From contig NZ_BMRP01000011.1 of assembly GCF_014648695.1 (NCBI RefSeq), positions 125,979 to 189,978 of the forward strand: 64,000 nucleotides of DNA, in the 5' to 3' direction. Both the position numbers and the translations under genes were made by a program. Origin of the DNA: Streptomyces albospinus. GTDB lineage: Bacteria; Actinomycetota; Actinomycetes; Streptomycetales; Streptomycetaceae. This document shows positions 1 through 7,684 of the stretch, piece after piece (the stretch's first letter is position 1; each line of letters starts with the position of its first letter). The notes beneath the pieces were generated by a model. That model did not search any database. It worked only from the letters and a program-made list of their open reading frames with translations, and had not been told where the DNA came from.

Positions 1-713
1 ATGACGGTGAGGTGGTGGGCCATGTGGGGCTCCATTGGTGGTCGTGGTGGTGAGTTTTCGATGGTCGTGGTGGTGTGTTTCCGGTTCTGGGTGCTGCGTC
101 CTGGGGGGTGTGTTTCCGGTTCTGGGTAGTGCGCCTCCGGTCCTGGCCGTGGAGGTCTTCGTGGTGGGTGGTGGGTGGTGGGTGGCGGGGTGTGGCCGGT
201 GTGGCCGGTTCGGGTGGTGTGGGTGGTGAGGTGGGGGGCGGACGGGGTGGTGCGGGGGTGGGGCCGGTCGTGTGGGCGGTGCTCGTGAGCTTGGACGGAT
301 GGGGGTACGGCGGATGTGACATCCGACTGGTGGATCGGGTGTTTGTGCTGGTCAGGGCGACTGTCAGTGGCGTGGTTCACCATGGGTCGAGAAGCTGCGG
401 ACCGATCGCGGAGGGGACCACGGACGGGGCCACGGACGGGACCTGAACGGGACGGTGGAGGGGGCCTGGACGGGATCGCGGAGGGGACTGGACGGGATCG
501 CGGACGGGACCTGGATGGGGTTACGGACGGGGCCGTGGACGGTGGCGCGGAAGGCAACGCGTGGCCATGCGTGCCAATGCGTGCCAATGCGTGGCAAAGC
601 AGCGGTGGCGTGGCAGGGATCTGGATCTGGATCTTGCGGATGTGCGGGCCGGGGAGTCGGTCCGTGCGGGACGGGAAGGCGGTGATCGCGTGGCAGGGCG
701 CGGTAAGGAGACG
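1..713. repeat. G-rich repetitive stretch without a gene
   Basis: No credible coding region is seen in these 713 bases: frames on both strands are low-complexity Gly/Arg/Trp translations without motifs. It holds several degenerate tandem repeats. A 37-bp period unit containing GTGTGTTTCCGGTTCTGGGT occurs at about 72-145. Irregular GGACGGG-type units run from about 415 to 550. Copies of a 10-11 bp unit, GTGCCAATGC, lie at about 562-600. The top strand is strongly G-biased. It probably represents decayed intergenic sequence upstream of the pentapeptide gene. Confidence 0.6.
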
Positions 714-1358
714 GTGCGGGCGGTGCGGCGGCCGGAGCTGCGGTTGCCGGAGCTCCGGCCGTACGACGGCGCGGAGCTGGAGCCCGAAGGGGACTACGAC
801 GGGCTGGAGTTCGCGGGGACGGACTGCTCGGGGCAGTCGGCGCGAGGGGCGCGCTTCATGGATTGCGCGCTACGGCGGTGCGCGCTGGACGAGACGGTGC
901 TCAGCCGGGCGCGGATCATCGGCAGTGTGCTGAGCGGGGTGCGCGGGGTCGGCACGGACCTGTCGCAGGCGATGCTGCGCGATGTGGAGGTGTCGGACGC
1001 CCGGCTCGGCGGGGTACAGCTCCATGGCGCGGCGCTGGAGCGGGTCGTGGTGCGCGGCGGGAAGATCGATTTCCTGAATCTGCGCAAGGCGAAGCTGCGG
1101 GATGTCGCCTTCGAGGGGTGCGTGCTGGTCGAGGCGGACTTCGGGGGCGCGGAGCTGGAGCGGGTGACGTTCGACGACTGCACGCTGGCACGGGTGGACT
1201 TCAGTGCGGCCCGGATGAAGGACGTCGATCTGCGCGGTGCGGCTGCGGTGGATATCGCGCGGGGGATCGACCGGCTGGCGGGTGCGGTGATCAGTCCGGC
1301 CCAACTGATGGATCTGGCACCGGCGTTCGCGGCGCAGGTGGGCGTGCGGGTGGAGTGA
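714..1358 (+). CDS. Pentapeptide-repeat protein
   Basis: The product (about 214 residues) has a run of A(D/N)LXX-like pentapeptides through most of its length, for example blocks reading ADFGG, VDFSA and VDLRG. Such repeats fold into a right-handed quadrilateral beta-helix. The family includes gyrase-protecting DNA mimics, but most members have no assigned role and nothing here points to a specific target. I place the start at GTG 714, because AAGGAG lies just upstream (705-710). The spacing is short, so GTG 723 is equally possible; the frame is open further upstream only as low-complexity sequence. Four copies of a 13-bp repeat begin at the stop codon. Confidence 0.8.
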   Translation: MRAVRRPELRLPELRPYDGAELEPEGDYDGLEFAGTDCSGQSARGARFMDCALRRCALDETVLSRARIIGSVLSGVRGVGTDLSQAMLRDVEVSDARLGGVQLHGAALERVVVRGGKIDFLNLRKAKLRDVAFEGCVLVEADFGGAELERVTFDDCTLARVDFSAARMKDVDLRGAAAVDIARGIDRLAGAVISPAQLMDLAPAFAAQVGVRVE

Positions 1359-1406
1359 CCGGCTGGTGTGACCGGCTGGTGTGACCGGCTGGTGTGACCG
1401 GTTGGA
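1355..1406 (+). repeat. Four tandem 13-bp repeats at a gene end
   Basis: The unit GTGACCGGCTGGT occurs four times head to tail (1355, 1368, 1381 and 1394, the last slightly diverged). The first copy includes the TGA stop of the pentapeptide gene, so the array looks like slippage expansion of the 3' end of that gene. Confidence 0.9.
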
Positions 1407-1537
1407 GTGAGGCGGGGTGTGAAGAGGGGAGCGGAGCGGGTGAGGGGCCTCGGGCCTCGGAGGCGACCGGGGGAGTGGGGGGACGTGACGAGGAGGGCTG
1501 GTGTGACGAGGCAGGGCGTGCCCGTCGGCCGGAGGGG

Positions 1538-2035
1538 TCAGACGCGGGGGAAGCGGGCCTGGAGTTCCCAGATGGCGGGGTTGTCGGCGAGGCCGTCGTG
1601 CATATCGGCGAGGTCGGCGATCAGGTCGTGCAGGAAGTCGCGGGCCTCGCGGCGGAGCGCGGCGTGGTTGAAGGTGAGCGGGGCCTCGTCGGCCGGCATC
1701 CAGTCGGCGTCGATATCGACCCAGCCGAAGCGGCGCTCGAAGAGCATCCGGTCCGCGGATTCGGTGAAGTCGAGCTCGGCGTGGATCGGCCGGGCGGAAC
1801 GGCTCCCGCGCGGGTCGGTGTCGAGCTGCTCGACGATGTCGCACAGCGCCCACGCGAAGTCGAGCACCGGAACCCAGCCCCAGGCTGTGGACAGCTCGTG
1901 GTCGGACTTGGTGTCGGCGATGTAGACGTCGCCGCAGAAGAGGTCGTGGCGCAGGGTGTGCACATCCGCGGTCCGGTAGTCCGTCTGCGGCGGATCCGGA
2001 AAGCGGCGGGAGAGGGAATAGCCGAGGTCGATCAC
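1538..2035 (-). CDS. Conserved hypothetical protein, about 165 aa
   Basis: The product is acidic and rich in tryptophan and aromatic residues, with no signal peptide, membrane segment or catalytic motif that I recognise. Notable stretches are the central TAWGWVPVLDFAWALCDIV and the RFGWVDIDADWMPADEAPL segment. It starts at GTG 2035, a typical Streptomyces start. It resembles small streptomycete proteins of unknown function, possibly immunity-like, but I cannot assign a family. Codon third positions are strongly GC, so I consider it a real gene. It is convergent with the pentapeptide gene. Confidence 0.7.
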   Translation of the reverse strand: MIDLGYSLSRRFPDPPQTDYRTADVHTLRHDLFCGDVYIADTKSDHELSTAWGWVPVLDFAWALCDIVEQLDTDPRGSRSARPIHAELDFTESADRMLFERRFGWVDIDADWMPADEAPLTFNHAALRREARDFLHDLIADLADMHDGLADNPAIWELQARFPRV

Positions 2036-2378
2036 GTCTTGATGGTGTCACGCCGGTGCGGCGGGCGGTCCGGATGGTCGGGCCCCGCCGGCCCGCCCCG
2101 GCCGGCCCTGGGCCCGTGCGGCCTCGGGACGATCACGGCAACGAGTTCGCGCGGGACGAGCAACGAGTTCGCGCGGGGCGAGCGCCGAGATCGCGCGGGA
2201 CGACACGACGTACGACGGGAACGGGTAGGGGGGATCGCGCACGGCGAGGCAGCGCACGGCGGGAACGCGTAGGGCGGGATTGCAGACGACGAGGCAGTGC
2301 ACGGCGAGACGGTGCACGGCGGTATTACGCACGACGGGACCGCATACGGCGGGATCGTCACGATCAGAGGGTGGGGTA
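2036..2378. repeat. Intergenic stretch with degenerate GGGAT/GACGGG repeats
   Basis: No gene is seen. From about 2140 to 2360 the sequence is a string of imperfect short repeats such as GACGGGA, GCGGGAT, GAGGCAGTGCACGGC and CGCATACGGC. The region separates the divergent hypothetical gene on the left from the SGNH hydrolase on the right, so both promoters must lie here. No clear -10/-35 pair could be picked. Confidence 0.5.
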
Positions 2379-3725
2379 ATGATCATGTCTGGTTCGCTGG
2401 TGAGACGTTCGGGGGTAGCGCTGGTGTCGGCGGCGGCGCTGGTGGCGCTGCCGGTCGTGCCGGTGCTGCCGGGTGGTGCGGGTGGGCAGGGCGCGGCGGC
2501 GTACGCGGTGGGTTCGCCGGCCGCCGGCGGCGGACCGGTCGGTGCCGCCGCGCCGTACGCGCAGGGGCATTGGCGTGGCGGCTGGGCGGCGGCGCCACAG
2601 CAGGCGACCGGAGTGTTCGGCAAGAACTGGTCGGAGGGCGGCTTCGCCCGGCAGACGGTGCGTCAGGTCGTCCGGGTCGCTACGGGCGGCGCACAGGCCC
2701 GTATCAAGCTGTCGAACCGCTACGGCGCGGCGCCGCTCAAGGTGGCCGGTGCCACCATCGCGCGGACCGCCCAGGGGGCTTCGGTGCAGGCGGGGTCGGT
2801 GCGCCAACTGACCTTTGGGCACGGGCGGTCGGCGACCATACCGGCGGGCGGTGAGCTGCTCAGCGACGGTGTGGGGTTGCGGGTGCGCGCCCTGGAGTCG
2901 GTGACCGTCACGCTGTATCTGGATGCGCCGACCGGCCCGGCCACCTTCCATGCGATGGCCATGGCCACCAGCTATCGCGCGGCCGGTGACCACCGCTCCG
3001 ATGTGGGGGCCGCGGCGTTCACCGAGACCTCGCAGTCCTGGTACTTCCTCTCCGGCGTCGAGGTCGCCGGTGGCGGGACGGCCGCGCGGCGGGACGGCGT
3101 GGTGGCCTTCGGGGACTCCATCACCGACGGGTACGGCTCCACGGTCGGCGCCAACCGCCGCTATCCGGACCAGCTGGCCGAGCGGTTCGCCGCCGCGGGC
3201 CGACCGCGCAGCGTCCTCGACGAGGGCATCAGCGGCAACCAACTGACCAACAGCACCGGCGGGTTCGGCGAGAAGGCGGTGGTCCGCTTCCGGAAGGACG
3301 CGCTCAACACGCCGAATGTGGGCACCGTCGTCGTCCTGGAGGGCATCAACGACATCGGTATGAGCGAGTGGAGCGGCGTGCCGGGCGGTCCGACCCCCGA
3401 GGTGTCCGTCCAGCAACTCATCGCCGCACAGCGGGAGTTGATACGTCAGGCGCACGGCAAGGGCATCCGGGTGATAGGCGCGACGCTGACGCCGTTCAAG
3501 GGGGCCGAGTATTACACCGAGCGGGGCGAGATCAAGCGCGAGGCGCTGAACGACTGGATACGCACCTCGGGTGAGTTCGACGGGGTGGTGGACCTGGACC
3601 ACGCGTTGGCCGATCCCGCCGACCGGGGCCGGATCGCGCCCGCGTATGACGAGGGCGACCATCTGCACCCGAACGACGCCGGCTATCGCGCGATGGCCGA
3701 GGCGGTCGACGTCAACGCGTTCTGA
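2379..3725 (+). CDS. Secreted SGNH/GDSL-family hydrolase
   Basis: The N-terminus has an export signal (two basic residues, then an Ala/Val/Leu core to about residue 35). The mature protein carries the block I motif with nucleophile Ser at about residue 247 (FGDSITDGYG). Next comes the oxyanion-hole Gly/Asn region (ISGNQ, then EGINDIG). The catalytic Asp-His pair is in DHLHPNDAGY near the C-terminus. Together these define an extracellular esterase or lipase of the SGNH superfamily; an N-terminal beta-domain of about 200 residues precedes the catalytic part. ATG 2379 and ATG 2385 are both preceded by a G-rich ribosome site (AGAGGGTGGGG). The substrate is unknown; acylated polysaccharides or lipids are likely. 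Confidence 0.9.
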   Translation: MIMSGSLVRRSGVALVSAAALVALPVVPVLPGGAGGQGAAAYAVGSPAAGGGPVGAAAPYAQGHWRGGWAAAPQQATGVFGKNWSEGGFARQTVRQVVRVATGGAQARIKLSNRYGAAPLKVAGATIARTAQGASVQAGSVRQLTFGHGRSATIPAGGELLSDGVGLRVRALESVTVTLYLDAPTGPATFHAMAMATSYRAAGDHRSDVGAAAFTETSQSWYFLSGVEVAGGGTAARRDGVVAFGDSITDGYGSTVGANRRYPDQLAERFAAAGRPRSVLDEGISGNQLTNSTGGFGEKAVVRFRKDALNTPNVGTVVVLEGINDIGMSEWSGVPGGPTPEVSVQQLIAAQRELIRQAHGKGIRVIGATLTPFKGAEYYTERGEIKREALNDWIRTSGEFDGVVDLDHALADPADRGRIAPAYDEGDHLHPNDAGYRAMAEAVDVNAF

Positions 3726-3889
3726 GGGGGCAGGTACCGGCCCCGGCGCCCGACGTCGCTGCTGATGCCCGGTGCCGGTGCCCGGCGTCGGTGCCAGTGC
3801 CGGTGCCCGGCGTCGGCGCCGGTGGCCCTCCGCTTCGTACCTTGGCCTGGCCATCGCCATCGTGCCTACGGCAGGGGCAGCGCTCGCGC

Positions 3890-4657
3890 CTACGGCAGTG
3901 TCAGTACGCGTGGCCCGTCGTCCGTCACCGCGACCGTGTGCTCGAAGTGGGCGGCGCGGCTGCCGTCGGTGGTGCGCAGGGTCCAGCCGTCGGGGGCCGC
4001 GTAGTAGCCGTTGCCGCCGCCGGACAGGAACATCGGCTCGATGGCGATGACCAGGCCGTGGCGGAGGACGAGCCCGCGGCCCGGTCGGCCGTCGTTGGGG
4101 ACCGGCGGGTCCTCGTGCATCGAGCGGCCGATGCCGTGGCCGCCGAAGTCGTCGGGGATGCCGTAGCCGGCGGCGCGTCCGACGCGGCCGATGGCGTGCG
4201 AGACATCGCCGATGCGGGCGCCCACCACGGCCGCCGCGATGCCCGCTTCCAGGGCCCGCCGGGTGGTCTCCATCAGCTGCTGGTCCTCGGGGCGTGCGGT
4301 GCCGACGGTGAAGCTGGTGGCCGCGTCGCCGGCCCAGCCGTCGACGATCGCACCGCAGTCGATGCTCACCAGATCGCCGTCGCGCAGCCGGTAGCCGTCC
4401 GGGATGCCGTGCACGATCGCGTCGTTGACGGAGGCGCAGATGACGGCCGGGAAGGGGGTCGGCGCGAAGCCGGGGCGGTAGCCGAGGAAGGGGGAGGTGG
4501 CGCCGGCCTCGCGCAGGACCGTACGGGCCACCTCGTCCAGATCCAGCAGTCGTACGCCGGGGGTGGCCGCGGCGCGGGCCGCGGCCAGGGCGTCCGCGAC
4601 GACCCGGCCGGCCACGCGCATCGCGTCCAGCGACGCATCCGTCTTGATCTCCACCAT
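3890..4657 (-). CDS. map: Type I methionine aminopeptidase
   Basis: The enzyme removes the initiator methionine from nascent proteins. The 255-residue product is the usual length for a type I enzyme without an N-terminal extension. The metal-binding signature is visible: the [21 protein letters not shown] segment supplies two Asp ligands, [13 protein letters not shown] supplies a His, and IEPMF and FEHTVAVT supply the Glu ligands. The start ATG at 4657 has GGGAGG eight bases upstream. Streptomyces usually carries more than one map gene. This copy lies outside the ribosomal-protein operon and faces an XRE-type regulator, which suggests conditional expression. Confidence 0.92.
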   Translation of the reverse strand: MVEIKTDASLDAMRVAGRVVADALAAARAAATPGVRLLDLDEVARTVLREAGATSPFLGYRPGFAPTPFPAVICASVNDAIVHGIPDGYRLRDGDLVSIDCGAIVDGWAGDAATSFTVGTARPEDQQLMETTRRALEAGIAAAVVGARIGDVSHAIGRVGRAAGYGIPDDFGGHGIGRSMHEDPPVPNDGRPGRGLVLRHGLVIAIEPMFLSGGGNGYYAAPDGWTLRTTDGSRAAHFEHTVAVTDDGPRVLTLP

Positions 4658-4724
4658 CGGTACGACCTCCCGTTCGGGCCGCCCGTGCGCACCTCGGCGC
4701 CGGGCGGCGGGCACAGCTTCGTGC

Positions 4725-4767
4725 GGCCGGTATTTCTTTACCGGTATTTCTTTACCGGTATTAGTAT
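4725..4767 (+). promoter_or_regulatory. Operator repeats and -10 box between map and the HTH gene
   Basis: Three copies of an 8-bp palindromic core sit at exact 14-bp intervals: GGCCGGTA at 4725, TACCGGTA at 4739 and TACCGGTA at 4753, embedded in the direct repeat CCGGTATTTCTTTA. A -10-like TAGTAT (4762-4767) follows at once. It lies seven bases before the ATG of the HTH gene, so that transcript would be leaderless. The repeats cover the -35 and spacer region. This layout suggests an autorepressed promoter that may also control the divergent map gene. The binding protein is inferred to be the adjacent HTH regulator. Confidence 0.6.
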
Positions 4768-4774
4768 CACGGGC

Positions 4775-5062
4775 ATGGTGCGCACTCCATTGACCCCCTG
4801 GGAACGTGAACGCGGCGAGCGGCTGGGCGAGCTGCTGCGGGCGGCGCGCGGCGAGCGGAGCATGGTCGAGGTCGCCGCGGCGGCCGGGCTGTCCGCGGAG
4901 ACGCTGCGCAAGATCGAGACGGGGCGGGCGCCGACGCCGGCGTTCTTCACGGTCGCCGCGCTGGCCGGCGCGCTCGGGCTGTCGCTGGACGAGGTGGCCG
5001 TGCTGGCCACGCCACCGGACGCCGCACCGGAAAACGGCGCCCATGGAGGCGCGGCGGCATAG
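4775..5062 (+). CDS. Small XRE-type helix-turn-helix regulator
   Basis: The 95-residue product is almost entirely one HTH_3/XRE DNA-binding domain (about residues 12-80). The recognition region reads [19 protein letters not shown], followed by the usual [15 protein letters not shown]. There is no ligand-binding domain; the last 15 residues are Ala/Gly-rich. The start is ATG 4775. There is no Shine-Dalgarno, but a -10 element ends seven bases upstream, which suggests a leaderless mRNA. It is divergent from map across a 117-bp region with three operator-like repeats, and probably regulates that gene and itself. Confidence 0.85.
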   Translation: MVRTPLTPWERERGERLGELLRAARGERSMVEVAAAAGLSAETLRKIETGRAPTPAFFTVAALAGALGLSLDEVAVLATPPDAAPENGAHGGAAA

Positions 5063-5397
5063 GGCGGGCCGGCCAGGGGGCGCGCCCGCGGATCCCGCCT
5101 GGCGCGGGGTGCTCCCCTGTTGGGGTCCTCGACGCCCTGTTGGATCCTCGAAGAGAGCTGCCCCGTCCGGGAGCAGGCCCTCAACGGGAAGAGAGTCGCC
5201 CCCCTCCGGGAGCAGGCGCTCAACGGGAAGGGTCGCCCCCGTCCGGGAACCGACGGCTCCCGACGCGAAGAGCCGCCCGCTTCCAGAGGACGGCACCCAA
5301 CACGAAGGGCCGGCCCCTCTCGGGAACCGGCCCTCCGGCGGGGCGTCAACTGCCCCTGGTGCCTGGGGTGGTACCTCAGGTGTCGGCCCCGGGTGCC
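5063..5397. repeat. Convergent intergenic region with about 38-bp degenerate repeats
   Basis: The region lies between the 3' ends of the HTH gene and the terD gene. Imperfect units containing CCGGGAGCAGGC(C/G)CTCAACGG recur at about 5168, 5207 and 5244, with further decayed copies to about 5340. No open frame here has coding character. The repeats may form transcript-end secondary structure for both genes. Confidence 0.55.
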
Positions 5398-5973
5398 TCA
5401 GACGTTGACGCCGAAGTCCTGGGCGATGCCGGCCAGGCCGGACGCGTAGCCCTGGCCCACCGCGCGGAACTTCCACTCCGTGCCGTTGCGGTACAGCTCG
5501 CCGAAGACCATGGCGGTCTCGGTGGCGGCGTCCTCGCTGAGGTCGTAGCGTGCGATCTCGGCGCCGCCGGCCTGGTTGACGATGCGGATGAAGGCGTTCC
5601 GGACCTGGCCGAAGTTCTGGCTGCGGCTCTCGGCGTCGTAGATGGAGACCGGGAAGACGATCTTGTCGACGTCGGCGGGCAGCGCGGCGAGGTCGACCTT
5701 GATCGACTCGTCGTCGCCGTCGCCCTGGCCGGTGGTGTTGTCGCCGGTGTGGACGATGGACTGATCCGGCGTCGCCTTGTTGTTGAAGAAGACGAAGTGC
5801 TGGTCGGAGTAGACCTTGCCGGTGGCGTTGACCGCGATGGCGCTGGCGTCGAGGTCGAAGTCCGTGCCCGTGGTCGTGCGGACGTCCCAGCCGAGGCCGA
5901 CCGTGACGGCGGTCAGGCCCGGTGCCTCCTTGGTGAGCGAGACGTTGCCGCCCTTGGACAGGCTTACAGTCAT
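5398..5973 (-). CDS. TerD-family protein
   Basis: The 191-residue product matches the TerD/CABP fold along its whole length. It starts [20 protein letters not shown], then has the GLGWDVR segment, an acidic calcium-binding FDLDASA motif and the [14 protein letters not shown] loop. The C-terminus reads [18 protein letters not shown]. TerD proteins bind calcium and are linked to tellurite, phage and colicin resistance, and in Streptomyces to development; the biochemical role is not settled. This is a stand-alone copy, without other ter genes next to it. The start is ATG 5973. Confidence 0.9.
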   Translation of the reverse strand: MTVSLSKGGNVSLTKEAPGLTAVTVGLGWDVRTTTGTDFDLDASAIAVNATGKVYSDQHFVFFNNKATPDQSIVHTGDNTTGQGDGDDESIKVDLAALPADVDKIVFPVSIYDAESRSQNFGQVRNAFIRIVNQAGGAEIARYDLSEDAATETAMVFGELYRNGTEWKFRAVGQGYASGLAGIAQDFGVNV

Positions 5974-6223
5974 GGGAAGTCCCTTTCCTCGTCGAGGTCA
6001 CAAGCGTGAGGTGACAAGCGTGAGGTCACACGCTGCGGGCTCCGCCCCGGGCGGAGCTGCCGTCACCCGTCTCAACGCGGCCGGGGGACCGGGTGGTTCC
6101 AGGTTTCTTTACCTTTTTTGCTCGTCCTTGACGTCGGCCTTTGCCTGACCCTGATGCCGGATCGGTGGCCCGCCCCGGGAAAGTGAGGTGACGGACGCCC
6201 GTGGGCGCGGGATCATGGGAGGC

Positions 6224-6652
6224 ATGTCCGGGCCCTATGTCATCCGAGGTTCGGTCGTCCTGCCGGAGGCCGAACTGGTCTGGCGCTTCTCGCGCTCCTC
6301 CGGTCCGGGCGGCCAGCACGTCAACACCAGCGACAGCCAGGTCGAGTTGCGCTTCGACCTGGCCGGGACGAAGGCGCTGCCCCCGGTGTGGCAGGAGCGC
6401 GCCCTGGAGCGGCTGGCCGGCCGGCTGGTCGACGGCGTGCTGTCCGTACGGGCCTCCGACCACCGCTCCCAGTGGCGCAACCGCGAGACCGCGGCCGTAC
6501 GGCTCGCCGCGCTGCTCGCCGAGGCCACCGCGCCGCCGCCCAGGCCGCGCAAGAAGTCGCGGATCCCGCGCGGGATCAACGAGCGGCGGCTGCGCGAGAA
6601 GAAGCAGCGCGGCGAGACCAAGCGGGGCCGCTCGGGCCGTGATTGGGGCTGA
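6224..6652 (+). CDS. arfB: Alternative ribosome-rescue factor ArfB (peptidyl-tRNA hydrolase)
   Basis: The product frees peptidyl-tRNA from stalled ribosomes. The catalytic GGQ motif is at residues 29-31, within the canonical RSSGPGGQHVN context of class I release-factor-like domains. The C-terminal tail is very basic (KKSRIPRGINERRLREKKQR), as needed to enter the mRNA channel of a stalled ribosome. The length (142 aa) fits the family. I prefer ATG 6224 because family members begin MSGP. However, GGGAGG lies too close to it, so ATG 6215 or GTG 6188 could also be used. Confidence 0.92.
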   Translation: MSGPYVIRGSVVLPEAELVWRFSRSSGPGGQHVNTSDSQVELRFDLAGTKALPPVWQERALERLAGRLVDGVLSVRASDHRSQWRNRETAAVRLAALLAEATAPPPRPRKKSRIPRGINERRLREKKQRGETKRGRSGRDWG

Positions 6653-6673
6653 TGGGGCCGGCGGCCCCGGCCC

Positions 6674-7288
6674 TCAGTCCAGTCGGCGGTACTTCCCCCG
6701 GAAGTACGTGAGCGGCCCGTCGTCATCGTCGGACGTCGTGGTCGCCAGCACGCGCCCGATGACGAGGGTGTGGTCGCCGGCCACCACCCGCTGCTCGGTG
6801 CGGCACTCCAGCGTCGCCAGCGCGCCGCCGACGAGCGGGGCGCCGGACGCTTCGCCGCGTACGGACGGAATATCCTCGAAGAGCAGCCGGTCGCTGATGC
6901 GGCCCTTCATGGCGAATCGTCCTGCTACGTGGCGCTGATGACCCGAGAGCACCGAGACGGCCCAGAGCGGCTGCTGCGCCAGCAGGTCGTCCATCCGGGA
7001 GTCGTTGCGAACGCTCACCATGACCAGCGGCGGATCCAGGGAAACGGACAGGAACGCCGTCGCGGTCATGCCGACGTCCTCGCCGCGCGGTCCGGCGTCC
7101 GGGTCGCGGGCGGTGATCAGCACCACGCCTGCGGCGAGGCGGGACAGGGCGGCACGGAACTCGTCGTCACTCACTCCAACAGAATGCGCGATCGGCGCGT
7201 CGCCCGGCACGGAGGCGAGGGCGACGGTGGGTGCGGCGAGGGCGGCGGAGCCGGCGGCCGGGGTGGCGGCAGGAGTTTTCGTGAACAC
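6674..7288 (-). CDS. Flavin reductase family protein
   Basis: The product has the FMN-binding split-barrel reductase domain from about residue 40 to the end. Diagnostic stretches are the RLAAGVVLITA strand, GMTATAFLSVSLDPPLVMVSV (flavin binding), FA.KGR and the closing GPLTYFRGKYRRL. Such proteins supply reduced FMN to two-component monooxygenases or act as general flavin reductases. The first 35 residues are Ala/Thr-rich and probably disordered, so the true start may be internal; I use GTG 7288. No partner oxygenase is nearby. It is convergent with arfB, with a gap of only about 20 bases. Confidence 0.85.
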   Translation of the reverse strand: MFTKTPAATPAAGSAALAAPTVALASVPGDAPIAHSVGVSDDEFRAALSRLAAGVVLITARDPDAGPRGEDVGMTATAFLSVSLDPPLVMVSVRNDSRMDDLLAQQPLWAVSVLSGHQRHVAGRFAMKGRISDRLLFEDIPSVRGEASGAPLVGGALATLECRTEQRVVAGDHTLVIGRVLATTTSDDDDGPLTYFRGKYRRLD

Positions 7289-7537
7289 GCCATGAACGCT
7301 AACTTCGACAGGCGCCGGTCTGCATCGGACCCCGGGACCACTCGCGTCCTAGGTCCGACGGCGGAGGTGATCGCCCTCCGGAGCGTGCGGGGCGGCGGCC
7401 GGGGGCGCCCGCGGGAGCCCGCAGAAGTGCTCGGAGGTGGCTGGAATTTGCGTTCAGGAAGTTTTCAGGGAGTGTCCGAGTGGTGTTCGGGCGCCCTGAT
7501 GAGCTGCGGCGGCGGGCCGGTAACCGGTCGTCACGGC

Positions 7538-7555
7538 CTGTGACTTGAGTCACAG
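7538..7555. promoter_or_regulatory. Perfect 8-2-8 palindrome, Crp-type site
   Basis: CTGTGACTTGAGTCACAG is a perfect inverted repeat. Its core fits both the enteric Crp consensus TGTGA-N6-TCACA and the motif reported for Streptomyces Crp, GTG-N6-GNCAC. It lies 130 bases upstream of the cdgB start. That Crp binds here is inference. Confidence 0.55.
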
Positions 7556-7584
7556 CGGGCGCTAATTGTTGACCCTGTGTACCG

Positions 7585-7611
7585 AGTGAACAGCTCACTG
7601 TGATTCAGTGA
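7585..7611. promoter_or_regulatory. Overlapping BldD-like boxes upstream of cdgB
   Basis: AGTGA (7585), TCACT (7595) and AGTGA (7607) form two overlapping inverted repeats with 5- and 7-base spacers. This matches the BldD consensus AGTGA-Nm-TCAC. BldD, activated by cyclic-di-GMP, is known to repress cdgB in Streptomyces, so this is the expected feedback site. A TTGACC hexamer at 7569-7574 may be the -35. Confidence 0.7.
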
Positions 7612-7684
7612 GCGTGGAATCGGACGACGAAGAAGACGACAACGAATCGGTGGAGTGCTGTCGAGGTCTCAGGGAGAGCGAGCG

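Larger units (their letters stand above)
7289..7684. other. Divergent intergenic region upstream of cdgB
   Basis: No gene is seen. The region carries the promoters of the flavin reductase (leftward) and of cdgB (rightward). The cdgB side has two strong palindromic sites, listed separately. Confidence 0.7.

Noticed and set aside
1-713. Coding frames in the G-rich start of the window
   Set aside because: All are repetitive Trp/Gly/Val or Arg-rich, lack ribosome sites and motifs, and are built from short tandem repeats.
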